This document shows positions 19,888-29,540 of a DNA stretch of 64,000 nucleotides, one piece after another. Each line of letters begins with the position of its first letter. Within the stretch, counting starts at the first letter, position 1. The DNA is from Microbacterium lushaniae (GTDB taxonomy: Bacteria > Actinomycetota > Actinomycetes > Actinomycetales > Microbacteriaceae): NCBI RefSeq assembly GCF_008727775.1, contig NZ_CP044232.1, positions 248,001 to 312,000 on the forward strand, given 5' to 3'. A program made the position numbers and the translations under genes. The notes under the pieces were generated by a model. That model was given only the letters and a program-made list of their open reading frames with translations. It made no database searches and was not told the origin of the DNA.

Positions 19888-20741
19888 TCAGCACCGTCCC
19901 GGAGCTGCGCACCCGACTGGCCCAGGCCAGCGCCGCAGCCCCCACGGACCGGCTCGCGCCGACCGTCGCCCTCGTCTCCACCCTCGGCGCGCTCCATGAG
20001 GGCCACGTCGACCTCGTGCGCCTCGCCCGTGAACGCGCCGACATCGTCGTGGTCTCCACGTTCGTCAATCCGCTGCGCTTCCGCACGACCGACGACGCCG
20101 CGGCCTACCCCACCACGCCGTCGGTGGATCGGGCACTGCTGGACTCCCTCGGCGTCGACGTGGTGTTCGCGCCCGCCGCATCCGAACTGCTGCCCGCCGG
20201 CTTCGCCACGACGCGCATCAGCGCCGGTGACCTGGGCCTGCGCTACGAAGGGCGTTCGCGTCCGTACTACTTCGACGGCCTCCTCACCGTCGAGGCGCTG
20301 CTGTTCCACCTCGTGCGCCCCGACCTCGCGGTCTACGGCGAGCGGGACCTGCAGCGGGTCTTCCTGGTGCGCCGCATGATCGGCGACCTCGCCTTCGGCA
20401 TCGACGTCGCGACCGTGCCCACGGTCCGCTCGGACGACGGCCTGCCGCTCTCCAGCCGCGTGGCGCTCCTCGACGACGACGACCGCCGGGCGGCCGCCCG
20501 GTTGCCCGCAGCACTGGAGGCCGCGGCATCCACCGCCGACCGGGGCGTGGACGCGTGCATCGCCGCCGCCCAGTCCACCCTCATGGGGGAGGCGCGCATC
20601 CGCCTGGACTACCTCAGCGTCGTGGACCCCGCCACCTTCCTCCCCGTGGACGAAGGGCACGCCGGGCGTGCGCACATGCTCATCGCCGCGACCGTGGGCG
20701 GCCACCGATTCGTCGACAACACCGACATCTACGTGCACTGA
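19884..20741 (+). CDS. panC: Pantoate--beta-alanine ligase-like protein (divergent PanC)
   Basis: A 285-residue protein with the PanC fold: nucleotide-binding L-G-A-L-H-E-G-H (two catalytic-type His at 38 and 41), F-V-N-P, Y-P, F-A-P, and L-S-S-R near 190. Several otherwise conserved residues differ: Met of P-T-M-G is Leu34, Gln of N-P-x-Q-F is Arg65, the K-D of G-x-K-D is R154-D155, and the second Gln of D-x-Q-Q is Arg158. In studied PanC the two glutamines hold pantoate. ATG overlaps the previous stop. Position before lysS is that of PanC in mycobacteria, but panD and coaX are absent. It may still be PanC or may act on another hydroxy acid. Confidence 0.75.
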   Translation: MISTVPELRTRLAQASAAAPTDRLAPTVALVSTLGALHEGHVDLVRLARERADIVVVSTFVNPLRFRTTDDAAAYPTTPSVDRALLDSLGVDVVFAPAASELLPAGFATTRISAGDLGLRYEGRSRPYYFDGLLTVEALLFHLVRPDLAVYGERDLQRVFLVRRMIGDLAFGIDVATVPTVRSDDGLPLSSRVALLDDDDRRAAARLPAALEAAASTADRGVDACIAAAQSTLMGEARIRLDYLSVVDPATFLPVDEGHAGRAHMLIAATVGGHRFVDNTDIYVH

Positions 20742-20823
20742 GCCCGGAGCGGCCCACGACCGTCGAGGGGGCCGGTGAGGCGGCGCACGTAGACTGGGAG
20801 CGAATCCCGAGGAGCCCCCAGCG

Positions 20824-22368
20824 ATGACCGACGCGCCCGTATCCGCACCCGCCGCATCGTCCGACGACGACGCCGAACGCGCCGAACTGAACGACGCCTT
20901 CGAGCAGAAGGCGGTGCGTCTGGCCAAGCGCGAGCGTCTGCTGGCCGAGCGCGCGGATGCTGCCGGCGGCCCGTATCCCGTCGTCGTACCGGTGACCGAC
21001 ACCATCCCCGAGGTCCGTGCCCGCTTCGGCGAGCTGGAGGCAGGCGAGGAGACCGGCGTCACCGTCGGCGTCGCCGGCCGTGTGGTCTTCAGCCGCAACA
21101 CCGGGAAGCTGTGCTTCGCCTCGCTGCAGTCCGGTGACGGCAGTCGCATCCAGGCGATGGTGTCTCTCGCCGTCGTCGGGGAGGAATCGCTCCAGCGCTG
21201 GAAGGACCTCGTCGACCTCGGCGACCACGTGTTCGTCTCGGGCGAGGTGATCTCCAGCCGCCGCGGCGAGCTGTCGATCATGGTGCGCGAGTGGCAGATC
21301 GCCGCCAAGGCCGTCCTGCCGCTGCCCAACATGTACACCGAGCTCAGCGAAGAGAGCCGCGTGCGCAGCCGGTACCTCGACCTGATCGTGCGCGACCGCG
21401 CCCGCGAGACCGTCGTCGCGCGCGCGAAGGTCAACGCGAGCCTGCGGGCGACCTTCGCCGAGCGCGGCTTCCTCGAGGTGGAGACCCCCATGCTGCAGGT
21501 GCAGCACGGCGGCGCGAGCGCACGGCCGTTCGTCACGCACGCCAACGCCTTCGACGCCGACCTGTTCCTGCGGATCGCGCCCGAGCTCTTCCTCAAGCGC
21601 GCCGTGGTCGGCGGCATCGACCGCGTCTTCGAGATCAACCGCAACTTCCGCAACGAGGGCGCCGACTCCACGCACAGCCCCGAGTTCGCGATGCTCGAGG
21701 CCTACCAGGCGTACACCGACTACTCCGGCATCGCCGACCTGACGCAGGCGCTCGTGCAGAACGCCGCCGTGGCCGTGACCGGGTCGACCACCGTCACGTG
21801 GGCCGACGGCACCGACTACGACCTCGGCGGCGAGTGGGACCGCCTCTCGATGTACGGGTCGCTGTCGGAGGCCGCGGGCCAGGAGATCACGCCCGAGACC
21901 TCGATCGAGGAGCTGCGCGCGCTCGCCGAGAAGGCGGGCGTGGACGCGCCGCCGCATCCCACCCACGGCAAGTGGGTCGAGGAGCTGTGGGAGCACTTCG
22001 TCAAGACCGGGCTGACCCGCCCGACGTTCGTGATGGACTTCCCCGTCGACACGAGCCCGCTCGTGCGCGAGCACCGGTCGATCCCCGGTGTCGTGGAGAA
22101 GTGGGACCTGTACGTGCGCGGGTTCGAGCTGGCCACGGGGTATTCCGAACTCGTCGATCCGGTCATCCAGCGTGAGCGCTTCGTCGAGCAGGCGCTGCTG
22201 GCCGCCGGTGGCGACGATGAGGCGATGCGCATCGACGAGGAGTTCCTGCGTGCCCTCGAGCACGGCATGCCTCCCACCGGTGGCATGGGGATGGGCATCG
22301 ACCGCCTGCTGATGGCGATCACCGGGCTCGGCATCCGCGAGACCATCCTGTTCCCCCTCGTGAAGTGA
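20824..22368 (+). CDS. lysS: Lysyl-tRNA synthetase (class II)
   Basis: A 514-residue class II enzyme charging tRNA-Lys. An N-terminal OB-fold anticodon-binding domain (about residues 60-165) precedes the catalytic domain with motif 2 [11 protein letters not shown] and motif 3 [14 protein letters not shown] start follows AGGAG; a TAGACT -10-like box (20790-20795) gives a short leader. It follows panC, as in mycobacteria. Convergent with the DUF4192 gene. Confidence 0.97.
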   Translation: MTDAPVSAPAASSDDDAERAELNDAFEQKAVRLAKRERLLAERADAAGGPYPVVVPVTDTIPEVRARFGELEAGEETGVTVGVAGRVVFSRNTGKLCFASLQSGDGSRIQAMVSLAVVGEESLQRWKDLVDLGDHVFVSGEVISSRRGELSIMVREWQIAAKAVLPLPNMYTELSEESRVRSRYLDLIVRDRARETVVARAKVNASLRATFAERGFLEVETPMLQVQHGGASARPFVTHANAFDADLFLRIAPELFLKRAVVGGIDRVFEINRNFRNEGADSTHSPEFAMLEAYQAYTDYSGIADLTQALVQNAAVAVTGSTTVTWADGTDYDLGGEWDRLSMYGSLSEAAGQEITPETSIEELRALAEKAGVDAPPHPTHGKWVEELWEHFVKTGLTRPTFVMDFPVDTSPLVREHRSIPGVVEKWDLYVRGFELATGYSELVDPVIQRERFVEQALLAAGGDDEAMRIDEEFLRALEHGMPPTGGMGMGIDRLLMAITGLGIRETILFPLVK

Positions 22369-22379
22369 AGTGACCATGC

Positions 22380-23555
22380 TCACGACTCGACCCCGCGCGA
22401 GTCGATGAGGCGGGTCACCGGGTCGGACGGCACCGACCGCCGGTACACCCACTCGGGCAGATGACCGCTGGCGGCGAAGGCCAGCACGATCCCGGCCATG
22501 CCGTGATCCGGTTCGATCTCGCGCGCCATCTCGGCGTAGCGGCCGGCATGCGTCGAGCGTCCCAGCGCCCACGCGAGCCACGCCGCCGCGGCGAGGATTC
22601 CCGGCCGGGTGGCGCGGGGAGCCGCCGCGGCCAAGTGGCGGGTCAGGGCGAGCGCGGCCTGCAGCCGGTCGGGGTCGGGTGAGGGTCCCTCGCCCCAGAT
22701 CGGCGCGGCGAGGTGCTCGGGATACCCACCGCCCTCGGCGTAACGCATCTGCGCGGCGAACGCCTCGTCCCCGGCCGCGAGGTCGCGCGCCCACTGGACG
22801 AGCGCGACGTCGCGCAGGCCGGGACGCGTCAGGCACCACACCACGGCAGCGGCTTCGTAGGGGTCCAGCTCCGCGGGAGCGTACTCGATCGCCTCCTCCA
22901 GCAGCAGCGGCACGTCGTCCATCCGGCCCACCGTCGACAGGGCGTCCGGCCCGAGGGGAGGGCTCGAGGACTGCGGCACGTCGCCGAAGAGCGCGCTCAG
23001 CGCGCGGTCGATCTCGATCAGAGCGCGTCCCAGACGCTCCTTCTCCGCCAGGTCGATCCTGGGGAGGTCGGCCCCGGAGGCCTGATCCTCGGTCGGCAGC
23101 GGCTCGTCGGCGAACGCTTCATGGTCGTACGGGATGTCCGACAGCGGGTGCCCCGCGGCGGGGCATCCGGGGTCGAGATATGACCCCCATCCGTCCGCCG
23201 CGACGCACAGTGCCTCGCTCACCCGCAGGCCGCACACATCGGACTGCGCGATCAGAGCGCGCGCCAGGGCCTCCTGCGGCCGACCCTCCACCGCCGCGAA
23301 GGCGTCATCGGTGTACACGACGGCGGCCACCGCATCCGCATGACTGACCTTGCACACCATTCCGATGTAGGTCGAGCTCAGACTGTCGAGCTCGGCGCGG
23401 TCGAGGGTGTCGGGAAGGTCAAGACGAAGGCCGCCGAGGGTGCGGTTGCCGTCGAACGGGATGAGCACGAGGCTGCGCGTGGGCCGGTAGCCCAGGAGGC
23501 GCGGGACCAGGGCCAGGAAGTCGGCGGCTCCGGCCGCGCGGAAGATGGTCGTCAT
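22380..23555 (-). CDS. DUF4192 domain protein
   Basis: About 391 residues, soluble. The N-terminal F-L-A-L-V-P-R-L-L-G-Y-R-P-T-R-S-L-V-L-I-P-F is the typical opening of DUF4192 proteins, which are widespread and uncharacterised in actinobacteria. The C-terminal third is rich in alanine helices. Start ATG at 23555, behind AGGGTG; the open frame extends further upstream but only as arginine-rich shadow of the small membrane-protein gene. Confidence 0.8.
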   Translation of the reverse strand: MTTIFRAAGAADFLALVPRLLGYRPTRSLVLIPFDGNRTLGGLRLDLPDTLDRAELDSLSSTYIGMVCKVSHADAVAAVVYTDDAFAAVEGRPQEALARALIAQSDVCGLRVSEALCVAADGWGSYLDPGCPAAGHPLSDIPYDHEAFADEPLPTEDQASGADLPRIDLAEKERLGRALIEIDRALSALFGDVPQSSSPPLGPDALSTVGRMDDVPLLLEEAIEYAPAELDPYEAAAVVWCLTRPGLRDVALVQWARDLAAGDEAFAAQMRYAEGGGYPEHLAAPIWGEGPSPDPDRLQAALALTRHLAAAAPRATRPGILAAAAWLAWALGRSTHAGRYAEMAREIEPDHGMAGIVLAFAASGHLPEWVYRRSVPSDPVTRLIDSRGVES

Positions 23556-23723
23556 GCCGATCACCCTGGTCGGCGGCGGCATTCCCGCGGGCACGTGCCG
23601 ACCCGTCGGTGGATGACTGGTTCCGCCGGTGGGGCTGGGGAGGAGAGGTGCGCGAGCGGGCCACGCATCCCTCGCCGGTCGACGCGCGGAGAGCGTCCCG
23701 CCGGCACGGCGTATCCTGGAGAG

Positions 23724-23912
23724 GTGGACCCCTACTGGACTGCTGTGATCTGGTCGCTTCTGCCGACCGTGGCGGTGTCGGCGGTGTTCTACTTCATCCT
23801 CCGCTCCATCCTGCGCATGGACCGCACGGAGCGGAAGGCGTACGCGCGCGTGGAGGCCGAGGAACGCGCCAAGCGCGGACTGCCGCCCCAGCCCGCGGCA
23901 TCCGACCGCTGA
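23724..23912 (+). CDS. Small membrane protein
   Basis: A 62-residue protein with one membrane segment (A-V-I-W-S-L-L-P-T-V-A-V-S-A-V-F-Y-F, about residues 7-27) and a charged cytoplasmic tail (E-R-K-A-Y-A-R-V-E-A-E-E-R-A-K). GTG start lies six bases after a TATCCT -10-like box (23712-23717), suggesting a leaderless transcript. Such short proteins are common next to DUF4192 or cls genes; function unknown. Confidence 0.7.
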   Translation: MDPYWTAVIWSLLPTVAVSAVFYFILRSILRMDRTERKAYARVEAEERAKRGLPPQPAASDR

Positions 23913-23974
23913 TCCGTCGGATGCCCTGTCGGCGCCATTGGATACGCTGAGAGGGTTCACCGGCGGGGGGTGCA

Positions 23975-25441
23975 GTGGTCGAAGTCACCTTTGACGCCAC
24001 ATGGTGGGTGGTCGTCGCCCTCATCGTCGACGTGACGATCCGCGTCGCGGCGATCATCATCGTCCCGCGGAACCGCCGGCCCACCTCGGCGATGGCGTGG
24101 CTGCTGGCCATCTACTTCATCCCGTACATCGGGGTGGTGCTGTTCCTGCTGATCGGAAACCCGCGCCTCCCGCGCAAATTCCGGCGCAAGCAGGAGGCGT
24201 TGAACAACTACCTGCGCGAGACCAGCGCCTCACTCGATTTCGGGACCCTGCGGCCGAACGCCCCCGAGTGGTTCCGTGCGCTGGTGACATTGAACCGCAA
24301 CCTAGGGGCCATGCCGCTCGCCGGTGACAACGGCGCGACCCTCATCTCGGACTACCAGAAGAGCCTCGACGAGATGGCCGAGGCCATCCGGCAGGCCGAG
24401 CGCTACGTGCACGTGGAGTTCTACATCCTCCAGTCCGATGACGCCACCGACAACTTCTTCCGTGCGCTGGAGGAGGCCACCGCGCGCGGCGTCGTGGTCA
24501 GGGTGCTGCTGGATCACTGGGCCAATCGCGGCAAGCCGTACTACCGCCGCACGCTGCGCCGGCTGACGGCGATGGGGGCGCACTGGTACCTGCTGCTGCC
24601 CGTCCAGCCCCTGCGGGGCCGGACGCAGCGCCCCGACCTGCGCAACCACCGCAAGCTGCTGGTCGTGGACGGCAGGGTCGCCTACATGGGATCGCAGAAC
24701 GTCACGGACTCCACCTACAACCTGCACAAGAACATCCGCCGGGGGCTGCACTGGGTCGACCTCATGGTCCGCGTCGAGGGTCCCGTGGTCGCGAGCATCA
24801 ACGCCGTGTTCCTGTCCGACTGGTACGGGGAGAGCGACGAGATCCTCTCCGACGAGATCGGCCTGTTCGACGTGACCGGGGGAGCGGGCGACCTGGACTG
24901 CCAGATCGTCCCGTCGGGGCCGGGATTCGATTTCCAGAACAACCTGAAGCTGTTCCTGGCCCTCATCTACGCGGCACGCGAGCGGATCAGCATCGTCAGC
25001 CCGTACTTCGTGCCGGAAGAGGCGCTGCTCCTGGCCATCACCACGGCATGCCAGCGCGGGGTGAGCGTCGAGCTGTTCGTCTCCGAGGAGGGCGACCAGG
25101 CGGTGGTCTATCACGCGCAGCGCAGCTACTACGAGTCGCTGCTGCGGGCCGGCGTGAAGATCTGGATGTACCGCAAGCCCTACATCCTCCACTCCAAGAG
25201 CGTCACGATCGACGACGAGGTGGCGGTGATCGGGTCCAGCAACATGGACATGCGCTCGTTCGGTCTGAACCTGGAGATCTCGATGCTCGTGCGGGGCGGG
25301 GAATTCGCGCGCGAGATGCATGCCGTCGAAGACACCTACCGCAGCCTCAGCCGGGAGCTGACCCTCGAGGAGTGGCTGAACCAGCCGCTTCGCTCCACCC
25401 TCCTCGACAACCTCGCGCGCCTCACTTCCGCCCTCCAGTAG
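23975..25441 (+). CDS. cls: Cardiolipin synthase (PLD superfamily)
   Basis: A 488-residue membrane enzyme. Two N-terminal membrane segments (about residues 8-28 and 40-60) are followed by two phospholipase-D halves, each with an H-x-K-x4-D motif: N-H-R-K-L-L-V-V-D-G near residue 225 and L-H-S-K-S-V-T-I-D-D near residue 405. It should join two phosphatidylglycerols, or PG and a CDP-lipid, into cardiolipin. GTG start behind a GGCGGGGGG stretch; TACGCT -10-like box about 30 bases upstream. Confidence 0.93.
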   Translation: MVEVTFDATWWVVVALIVDVTIRVAAIIIVPRNRRPTSAMAWLLAIYFIPYIGVVLFLLIGNPRLPRKFRRKQEALNNYLRETSASLDFGTLRPNAPEWFRALVTLNRNLGAMPLAGDNGATLISDYQKSLDEMAEAIRQAERYVHVEFYILQSDDATDNFFRALEEATARGVVVRVLLDHWANRGKPYYRRTLRRLTAMGAHWYLLLPVQPLRGRTQRPDLRNHRKLLVVDGRVAYMGSQNVTDSTYNLHKNIRRGLHWVDLMVRVEGPVVASINAVFLSDWYGESDEILSDEIGLFDVTGGAGDLDCQIVPSGPGFDFQNNLKLFLALIYAARERISIVSPYFVPEEALLLAITTACQRGVSVELFVSEEGDQAVVYHAQRSYYESLLRAGVKIWMYRKPYILHSKSVTIDDEVAVIGSSNMDMRSFGLNLEISMLVRGGEFAREMHAVEDTYRSLSRELTLEEWLNQPLRSTLLDNLARLTSALQ

Positions 25442-25576
25442 CCGGTCCTGCAGTCGTCGCGACCCGCGTGGATCGTGATGGGGGCGTTACCTCATCCGTC
25501 GGATTCGTCCAGCCAGGTTCGGAAGGATGGGTCACAGGCCTCCGCTGGGTGGCCGCCGCAGCATCCGGAGGTCTCA

Positions 25577-26293
25577 ATGTCCCGTCGCATTCGCTCGCTC
25601 GTCGTCGCATGGGGCGCGGCCGCACTGGCTGTCGGTGTGCTCTCCGGATGCGCATCCGGCCAAGGCGGCGCATCCTCCGCTCCGCCGGCGACGCAGACCG
25701 GCGACGCCGTGGATGTCGGGGCCGCGTGGCTGGACGGCGGCGCGATGGTCGGGGTGCTCGTAGCGGGCAGTTCGACCTGCAAGCCCTTCGCCGAGGAGGT
25801 CGCCTACGACGACGGCGTGCTGAGCGTCTCGGTCATGGAGCCCGACGGTGCGTGCACCCGCGACTACGTGCTGCGCGGGTTGGCCGTGCCCCTTCCCGAG
25901 GGTGTCGACCCGGCCGAGGATCTGACGATCGAGGTGCGCGGATCGGGCTACGTGGGCCGCACCGACCTTCCCGGCGCCCCCGGTCTCACCCCCGGCACGG
26001 GGATGGACGGCGGCCAGCCGAGCGCCGGATGGGCCGGCCCCGGCACCTTCGCCCTGCTCACGTGGGGTTCGTCGAGCTGCCCGCCGCAGGTGGAGTCGGC
26101 AGCGGTGTCGGCGCCGGGTGAGATCTCCGTGGCGTTCGTCGCTCCGGCGCCCGACCAGATCTGCACGGCCGACATGGCGGCGCGGGTGACCGTCGTCGAG
26201 GTGCCTGATGTGCCCGCCGGTGTCGCCTACGAGGCAGTGCTCTCGGGCGACTCGTACGACGGCATCCGCATCCCCATCGCCGGCCAGCCCTGA
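25577..26293 (+). CDS. Putative lipoprotein
   Basis: About 238 residues with a lipoprotein signal (basic start M-S-R-R-I-R-S, core, lipobox V-L-S-G-C near residue 24) and a Ser/Gly/Ala-rich linker. The mature part has two similar beta-rich halves, each with a W/G-x-x-V-L-V or L-L-T-W-G-S-S-S-C pattern and paired cysteines (S-T-C-K / G-A-C-T and S-S-C-P / Q-I-C-T), suggesting a duplicated disulfide-bonded domain. ATG at 25577 follows GGAGG; an upstream in-frame ATG is rejected because it would precede the signal by 34 residues. Function unknown. Confidence 0.75.
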   Translation: MSRRIRSLVVAWGAAALAVGVLSGCASGQGGASSAPPATQTGDAVDVGAAWLDGGAMVGVLVAGSSTCKPFAEEVAYDDGVLSVSVMEPDGACTRDYVLRGLAVPLPEGVDPAEDLTIEVRGSGYVGRTDLPGAPGLTPGTGMDGGQPSAGWAGPGTFALLTWGSSSCPPQVESAAVSAPGEISVAFVAPAPDQICTADMAARVTVVEVPDVPAGVAYEAVLSGDSYDGIRIPIAGQP

Positions 26294-26449
26294 CCCGAGC
26301 GGGTCACCTCGCACCTGACCCCGCCTCACCGCCCGATCCCACGTGCGCGCCTGTTCGATGCATCCGCGCCGTTAAGAGATGGCGCGGATGCACGGAAGTG
26401 GCGCGGACGTGGGCTCGGGCGGTCGCCGGGATGCGCCACGATGAGAGGC

Positions 26450-27247
26450 ATGGATGCTGCCATCCCCGCCCTGACCGAGATGCCCGCGCGGCGCTATGTC
26501 ATGGTGGGCGACGGCGCGCGGCTGGTGACCTACTCGTGGGGCGACCCCGATGCGCCGGCGGTGTTCTGCGTCCACGGGTTCGGCTCGAGCACCCGCGACA
26601 ACTGGGTCAGCACCGGGTGGGTGCGCGAGCTGCTGCGCCGCGGACTCCGGGTGCTGGCCGTCGACCAGCGCGGGCACGGCGCGAGCGACAAGCCGCACGA
26701 TGCCGCCGACTATGCGATGCCGGTGCTCGTGAGCGACCTCACGACGGTGCTCGACACGTACCTCCTTGACGGCGTCCGTTACCTCGGCTACTCCCTCGGC
26801 GGCCGCGTGGGGTGGCAGCTCGCCGTCGACGCGCCAGAGCACGTCGAGCGGGCGGTGCTCGGCGGCATCCCCGACGGCCGCCCGCTCGCGCGGCTCCAGG
26901 TCGAGCAGGCGCGGGCGTACGTCGATTCCGGCGAGCCGGTCACCGATCCGGTCACCCGACGGTATGTGGGGCTGGCCGAGCGGGTCGCCGGCAACGACCT
27001 GCGCGCGCTCATCGCGGTGGCCGAGGGGATGCGCATCGGCGACAGCGATCCGGATCCCGCCGCGCCGCCCCACCAGCGGGTGCTGTTCGCCACCGGCAGC
27101 GACGATCCGATCATCGAAGAATCCCGGCACCTGGCCGGGCTGACCCCGAACGGCACGTTCTTCGAGATCCCCGGCCGCCACCACACCAACGCGCCCGGCG
27201 CGCGGGCGTTCCGGCAGGCCGGCGCCGACTTCCTCGCGGCGCCCTGA
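26450..27247 (+). CDS. Alpha/beta-fold hydrolase
   Basis: About 265 residues. The oxyanion region V-H-G-F-G-S-S-T, nucleophile elbow G-Y-S-L-G-G (Ser about residue 108) and a late His in G-R-H-H-T-N are present, with the acid likely in T-G-S-D-D-P. Substrate unknown; a small ester or lactone is typical. The ATG at 26450 is preferred over one nine bases earlier because a CACGAT -10-like box ends seven bases before it. Convergent with the XRE-DUF2975 operon with almost no spacer. Confidence 0.85.
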   Translation: MDAAIPALTEMPARRYVMVGDGARLVTYSWGDPDAPAVFCVHGFGSSTRDNWVSTGWVRELLRRGLRVLAVDQRGHGASDKPHDAADYAMPVLVSDLTTVLDTYLLDGVRYLGYSLGGRVGWQLAVDAPEHVERAVLGGIPDGRPLARLQVEQARAYVDSGEPVTDPVTRRYVGLAERVAGNDLRALIAVAEGMRIGDSDPDPAAPPHQRVLFATGSDDPIIEESRHLAGLTPNGTFFEIPGRHHTNAPGARAFRQAGADFLAAP

Positions 27248-27248
27248 G

Positions 27249-27482
27249 TCAGTCCCGCGCCAGCACCAGCAGGTCGCCGATCTCGCAGTCCAGCGCCCGG
27301 CAGATCGCCGACAGCGTCGAATAGCGGATGGCGCGGGCACGGTCGTTCTTGAGCACCGACAGGTTCACGATGGAGACGCCGACCAGCTCCGACAGCCGGG
27401 TCAGCGTCATCCCGCGCTCGGCGAGCAGCTCGTCCAGCCGGCAGTGGACCCCGCTGGGCCCGTCGTCCTCGGCGGGGCTCAC
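27249..27482 (-). CDS. Small XRE-family (YozG-like) transcriptional regulator
   Basis: A 77-residue helix-turn-helix protein (L-D-E-L-L-A-E-R-G-M-T-L-T-R-L-S-E-L-V-G-V-S, then A-L-D-C-E-I-G-D-L-L). Small regulators of this kind regularly accompany DUF2975 membrane proteins. The GTG at 27482 overlaps the stop of the preceding DUF2975 gene (GTGA), so it is the last gene of a four-gene operon. The palindromes upstream of that operon are its likely target. Confidence 0.88.
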   Translation of the reverse strand: MSPAEDDGPSGVHCRLDELLAERGMTLTRLSELVGVSIVNLSVLKNDRARAIRYSTLSAICRALDCEIGDLLVLARD

Positions 27483-28087
27483 ACCAGCCCCTCCGAATCC
27501 TGCTGCAGTCGGATGCCGCGGCGGAACGCGAGCGAGAGCAGCCCGAGCACCGTGGCAGCGATCCAGACGGCGAAGAACGGCCACGCCAGAGCCCACGAGT
27601 TCGGATCGAAGTCGGCCAGGCCCGCGGCCGCGAGGACACCGTTGCGTCCGAGGGTGTCGAGGAAGTACACCACGAGGGCACCGGCGAACATGATCCACCC
27701 CGCCGCGTCGAGCAGGCGCGGGTTCGTCGCGTCGAAGAAGCGGCCGCGCAGGAACCGCAGCGCGAGGACGGCGAACAGGACGATCACCGTCAGGGCGGCC
27801 GCCGCGCCCACGAGAATCGACACCCCCAGCGACAGCACGGAGAGGAGGTTGACGCCCTCGGCGGACACATCGCCCCACGTGACGTCGACGGCCGTGGGCG
27901 GGAGACCGTCGGAGGGGGGCAACTCCGCCGGGACGCCGTTGAACGGCACGGACACCGACGTGCCCGCGGGGGTGAACGTCCCCATCCAGCGGATGACCGC
28001 GGCGAACAGCACGATGACCGCCAGGACGCCGCTGGCCCCGAGCGTGGCGAGGATGTCGTTGCGTTCCTTCTTCGTCGTCTGTTCCAT
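27479..28087 (-). CDS. DUF2975-type membrane protein (copy 3)
   Basis: About 202 residues with four predicted membrane segments (about 16-36, 82-108, 125-145 and 165-188). It ends with F-R-R-G-I-R-L-Q-Q-D-S-E-G-L-V, a tail it shares in pattern with the two upstream paralogues and which is typical of DUF2975 proteins. Start ATG overlaps the previous stop by one base (TGATG); a GTG one codon earlier is also possible. Precedes the XRE regulator. Confidence 0.8.
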   Translation of the reverse strand: MEQTTKKERNDILATLGASGVLAVIVLFAAVIRWMGTFTPAGTSVSVPFNGVPAELPPSDGLPPTAVDVTWGDVSAEGVNLLSVLSLGVSILVGAAAALTVIVLFAVLALRFLRGRFFDATNPRLLDAAGWIMFAGALVVYFLDTLGRNGVLAAAGLADFDPNSWALAWPFFAVWIAATVLGLLSLAFRRGIRLQQDSEGLV

Positions 28088-28845
28088 CACACCAGTCCCT
28101 TCGTGTCGTGCTGCATACGTGTGCCGATCGCGAACACGGCGGACAGGAGTGCGATCCCGAGTCCCCAGCCGATGGGGCTGAGATCCAGCGATAGGGCGAA
28201 GATGAAACCTTCCGCCACCCCGCTGCCGTCATCGTGCGAGGTGATCAGCTCGGGTGGGCCGAGGGAGGAGATGATCTGACCGCGCGCGATGGCGCCGAAG
28301 ACCTGCGTGCCCAGACCCGCCGCGACGACGACGATCGCGGCGCCGCCGAGGGCCACCGGCAGCGTCCGGGCGAAGGGAGCCCCCCGCAGGAGCGCGAGGG
28401 CCAGCGACGCGATCCCGACGGCGAGGACGAGCGCGAGCGCCATGGGAAGCGCGGCCTCCGCCCACAGCAGCCAGCGCGGCCCGGCAGGGAGGTCGGCGAC
28501 CTCGATCCATGCGGTGTCGTACCCCGCGGCCGGGACGGCGGTGGCGGACTCGAGGAAGCCCGGCGCTGTGCTGCCGCCTAGGGGCAGGTCGTCCACGCGC
28601 AGCACGGGCGCGCTGGCGAACCACACCGCCGAGGCGAGGAGGCTGTACACGCTGAGCGGGATCGCGACGAGCGCGCCGCCTCCCACGATGGCGACGACGA
28701 CGCGCTCTCCGCGAGTGAGAGCTGATGGCGAGGCGCCCTCAGCCGCCGCGTCACGCCGGCGGGCCCAGGCCACCAGGGCCGCGGCGCAGACGATCTCGGC
28801 GACGGCGACGGCGAGCATCCCCAGATTCGTGCCGATGGCGTCCAT
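28087..28845 (-). CDS. DUF2975-type membrane protein (copy 2)
   Basis: About 252 residues, four membrane segments plus a short hydrophobic N terminus, ending I-G-T-R-M-Q-H-D-T-K-G-L-V, the degenerate version of the shared tail. The ATG at 28845 overlaps the stop of copy 1 (TGATG). The open frame extends upstream only as shadow. More divergent than its neighbours but clearly a paralogue by layout and tail. Confidence 0.75.
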   Translation of the reverse strand: MDAIGTNLGMLAVAVAEIVCAAALVAWARRRDAAAEGASPSALTRGERVVVAIVGGGALVAIPLSVYSLLASAVWFASAPVLRVDDLPLGGSTAPGFLESATAVPAAGYDTAWIEVADLPAGPRWLLWAEAALPMALALVLAVGIASLALALLRGAPFARTLPVALGGAAIVVVAAGLGTQVFGAIARGQIISSLGPPELITSHDDGSGVAEGFIFALSLDLSPIGWGLGIALLSAVFAIGTRMQHDTKGLV

Positions 28846-29528
28846 CACACCAGTCCTTCCGTGTCGGCTTGCAGGGCGGCTCCGCGCCGGAACGCGAACG
28901 AGATGACGACGAGGATGCCGCCGACCCCGGCGAGCACCCAGTTGGCGTGGCGGATCACGACGCCGGAGGACGGGAAGCGGTCCAGCAGCAGCGCGGCCGG
29001 TCCGGCGGTGTCCTCGTACACGACGAGACCTGCCGCATCCGCGGTGCGCAGTCCGAGGTCGCCCACCATCACCGCGGTGGATTCGAGCAGCAGTGCGGGG
29101 GAGAGGAACGCCGCAGCGATCGCGAGCACGCCGAGGGCGAGCAGAGCGCCGGCGGCGAAGCGGGAGAACGGCAGCCCGGTGCCGAGGCGGCGGGCGAGGG
29201 TGAAGGCGACGACGCATCCGGCCAGCACCACGACGGCGATCGCGGCGTAGCCGCCCCACTTGAGTGCGCGGGCAAGGCCGGGCGGGTCGGGGTGGGTCAC
29301 CTGCACGCTGTCGAAGAACACCCAGGCGTACACATCGTCCTGGCCGAGGTCGGGCGCGCTGCCGACGTCGGGAACGAGCGGCACGGAGGCCGTCAGTGCG
29401 CCGAACGCGATGCCGGCGGTGAGCACGGCGCCGAGCGCCACCGTGCCGAGCGCGAGCGCGGCGGCGAGCACCTGAACCGCCCGGGTGAGCGATCGGGTCA
29501 CCGCAGCGGTCGTGGGCTGCGTCGTCAT
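28845..29528 (-). CDS. DUF2975-type membrane protein (copy 1)
   Basis: A 227-residue protein with four predicted membrane segments (about 18-45, 92-112, 125-150 and 195-215), tail F-R-R-G-A-A-L-Q-A-D-T-E-G-L-V. ATG start follows AAGGACGG and lies just downstream of the operator palindromes. First gene of the coupled operon DUF2975 x3 - XRE. Function unknown; the membrane proteins may sense a signal and control the regulator. Confidence 0.78.
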   Translation of the reverse strand: MTTQPTTAAVTRSLTRAVQVLAAALALGTVALGAVLTAGIAFGALTASVPLVPDVGSAPDLGQDDVYAWVFFDSVQVTHPDPPGLARALKWGGYAAIAVVVLAGCVVAFTLARRLGTGLPFSRFAAGALLALGVLAIAAAFLSPALLLESTAVMVGDLGLRTADAAGLVVYEDTAGPAALLLDRFPSSGVVIRHANWVLAGVGGILVVISFAFRRGAALQADTEGLV

Positions 29529-29540
29529 GCGAACCGTCCT

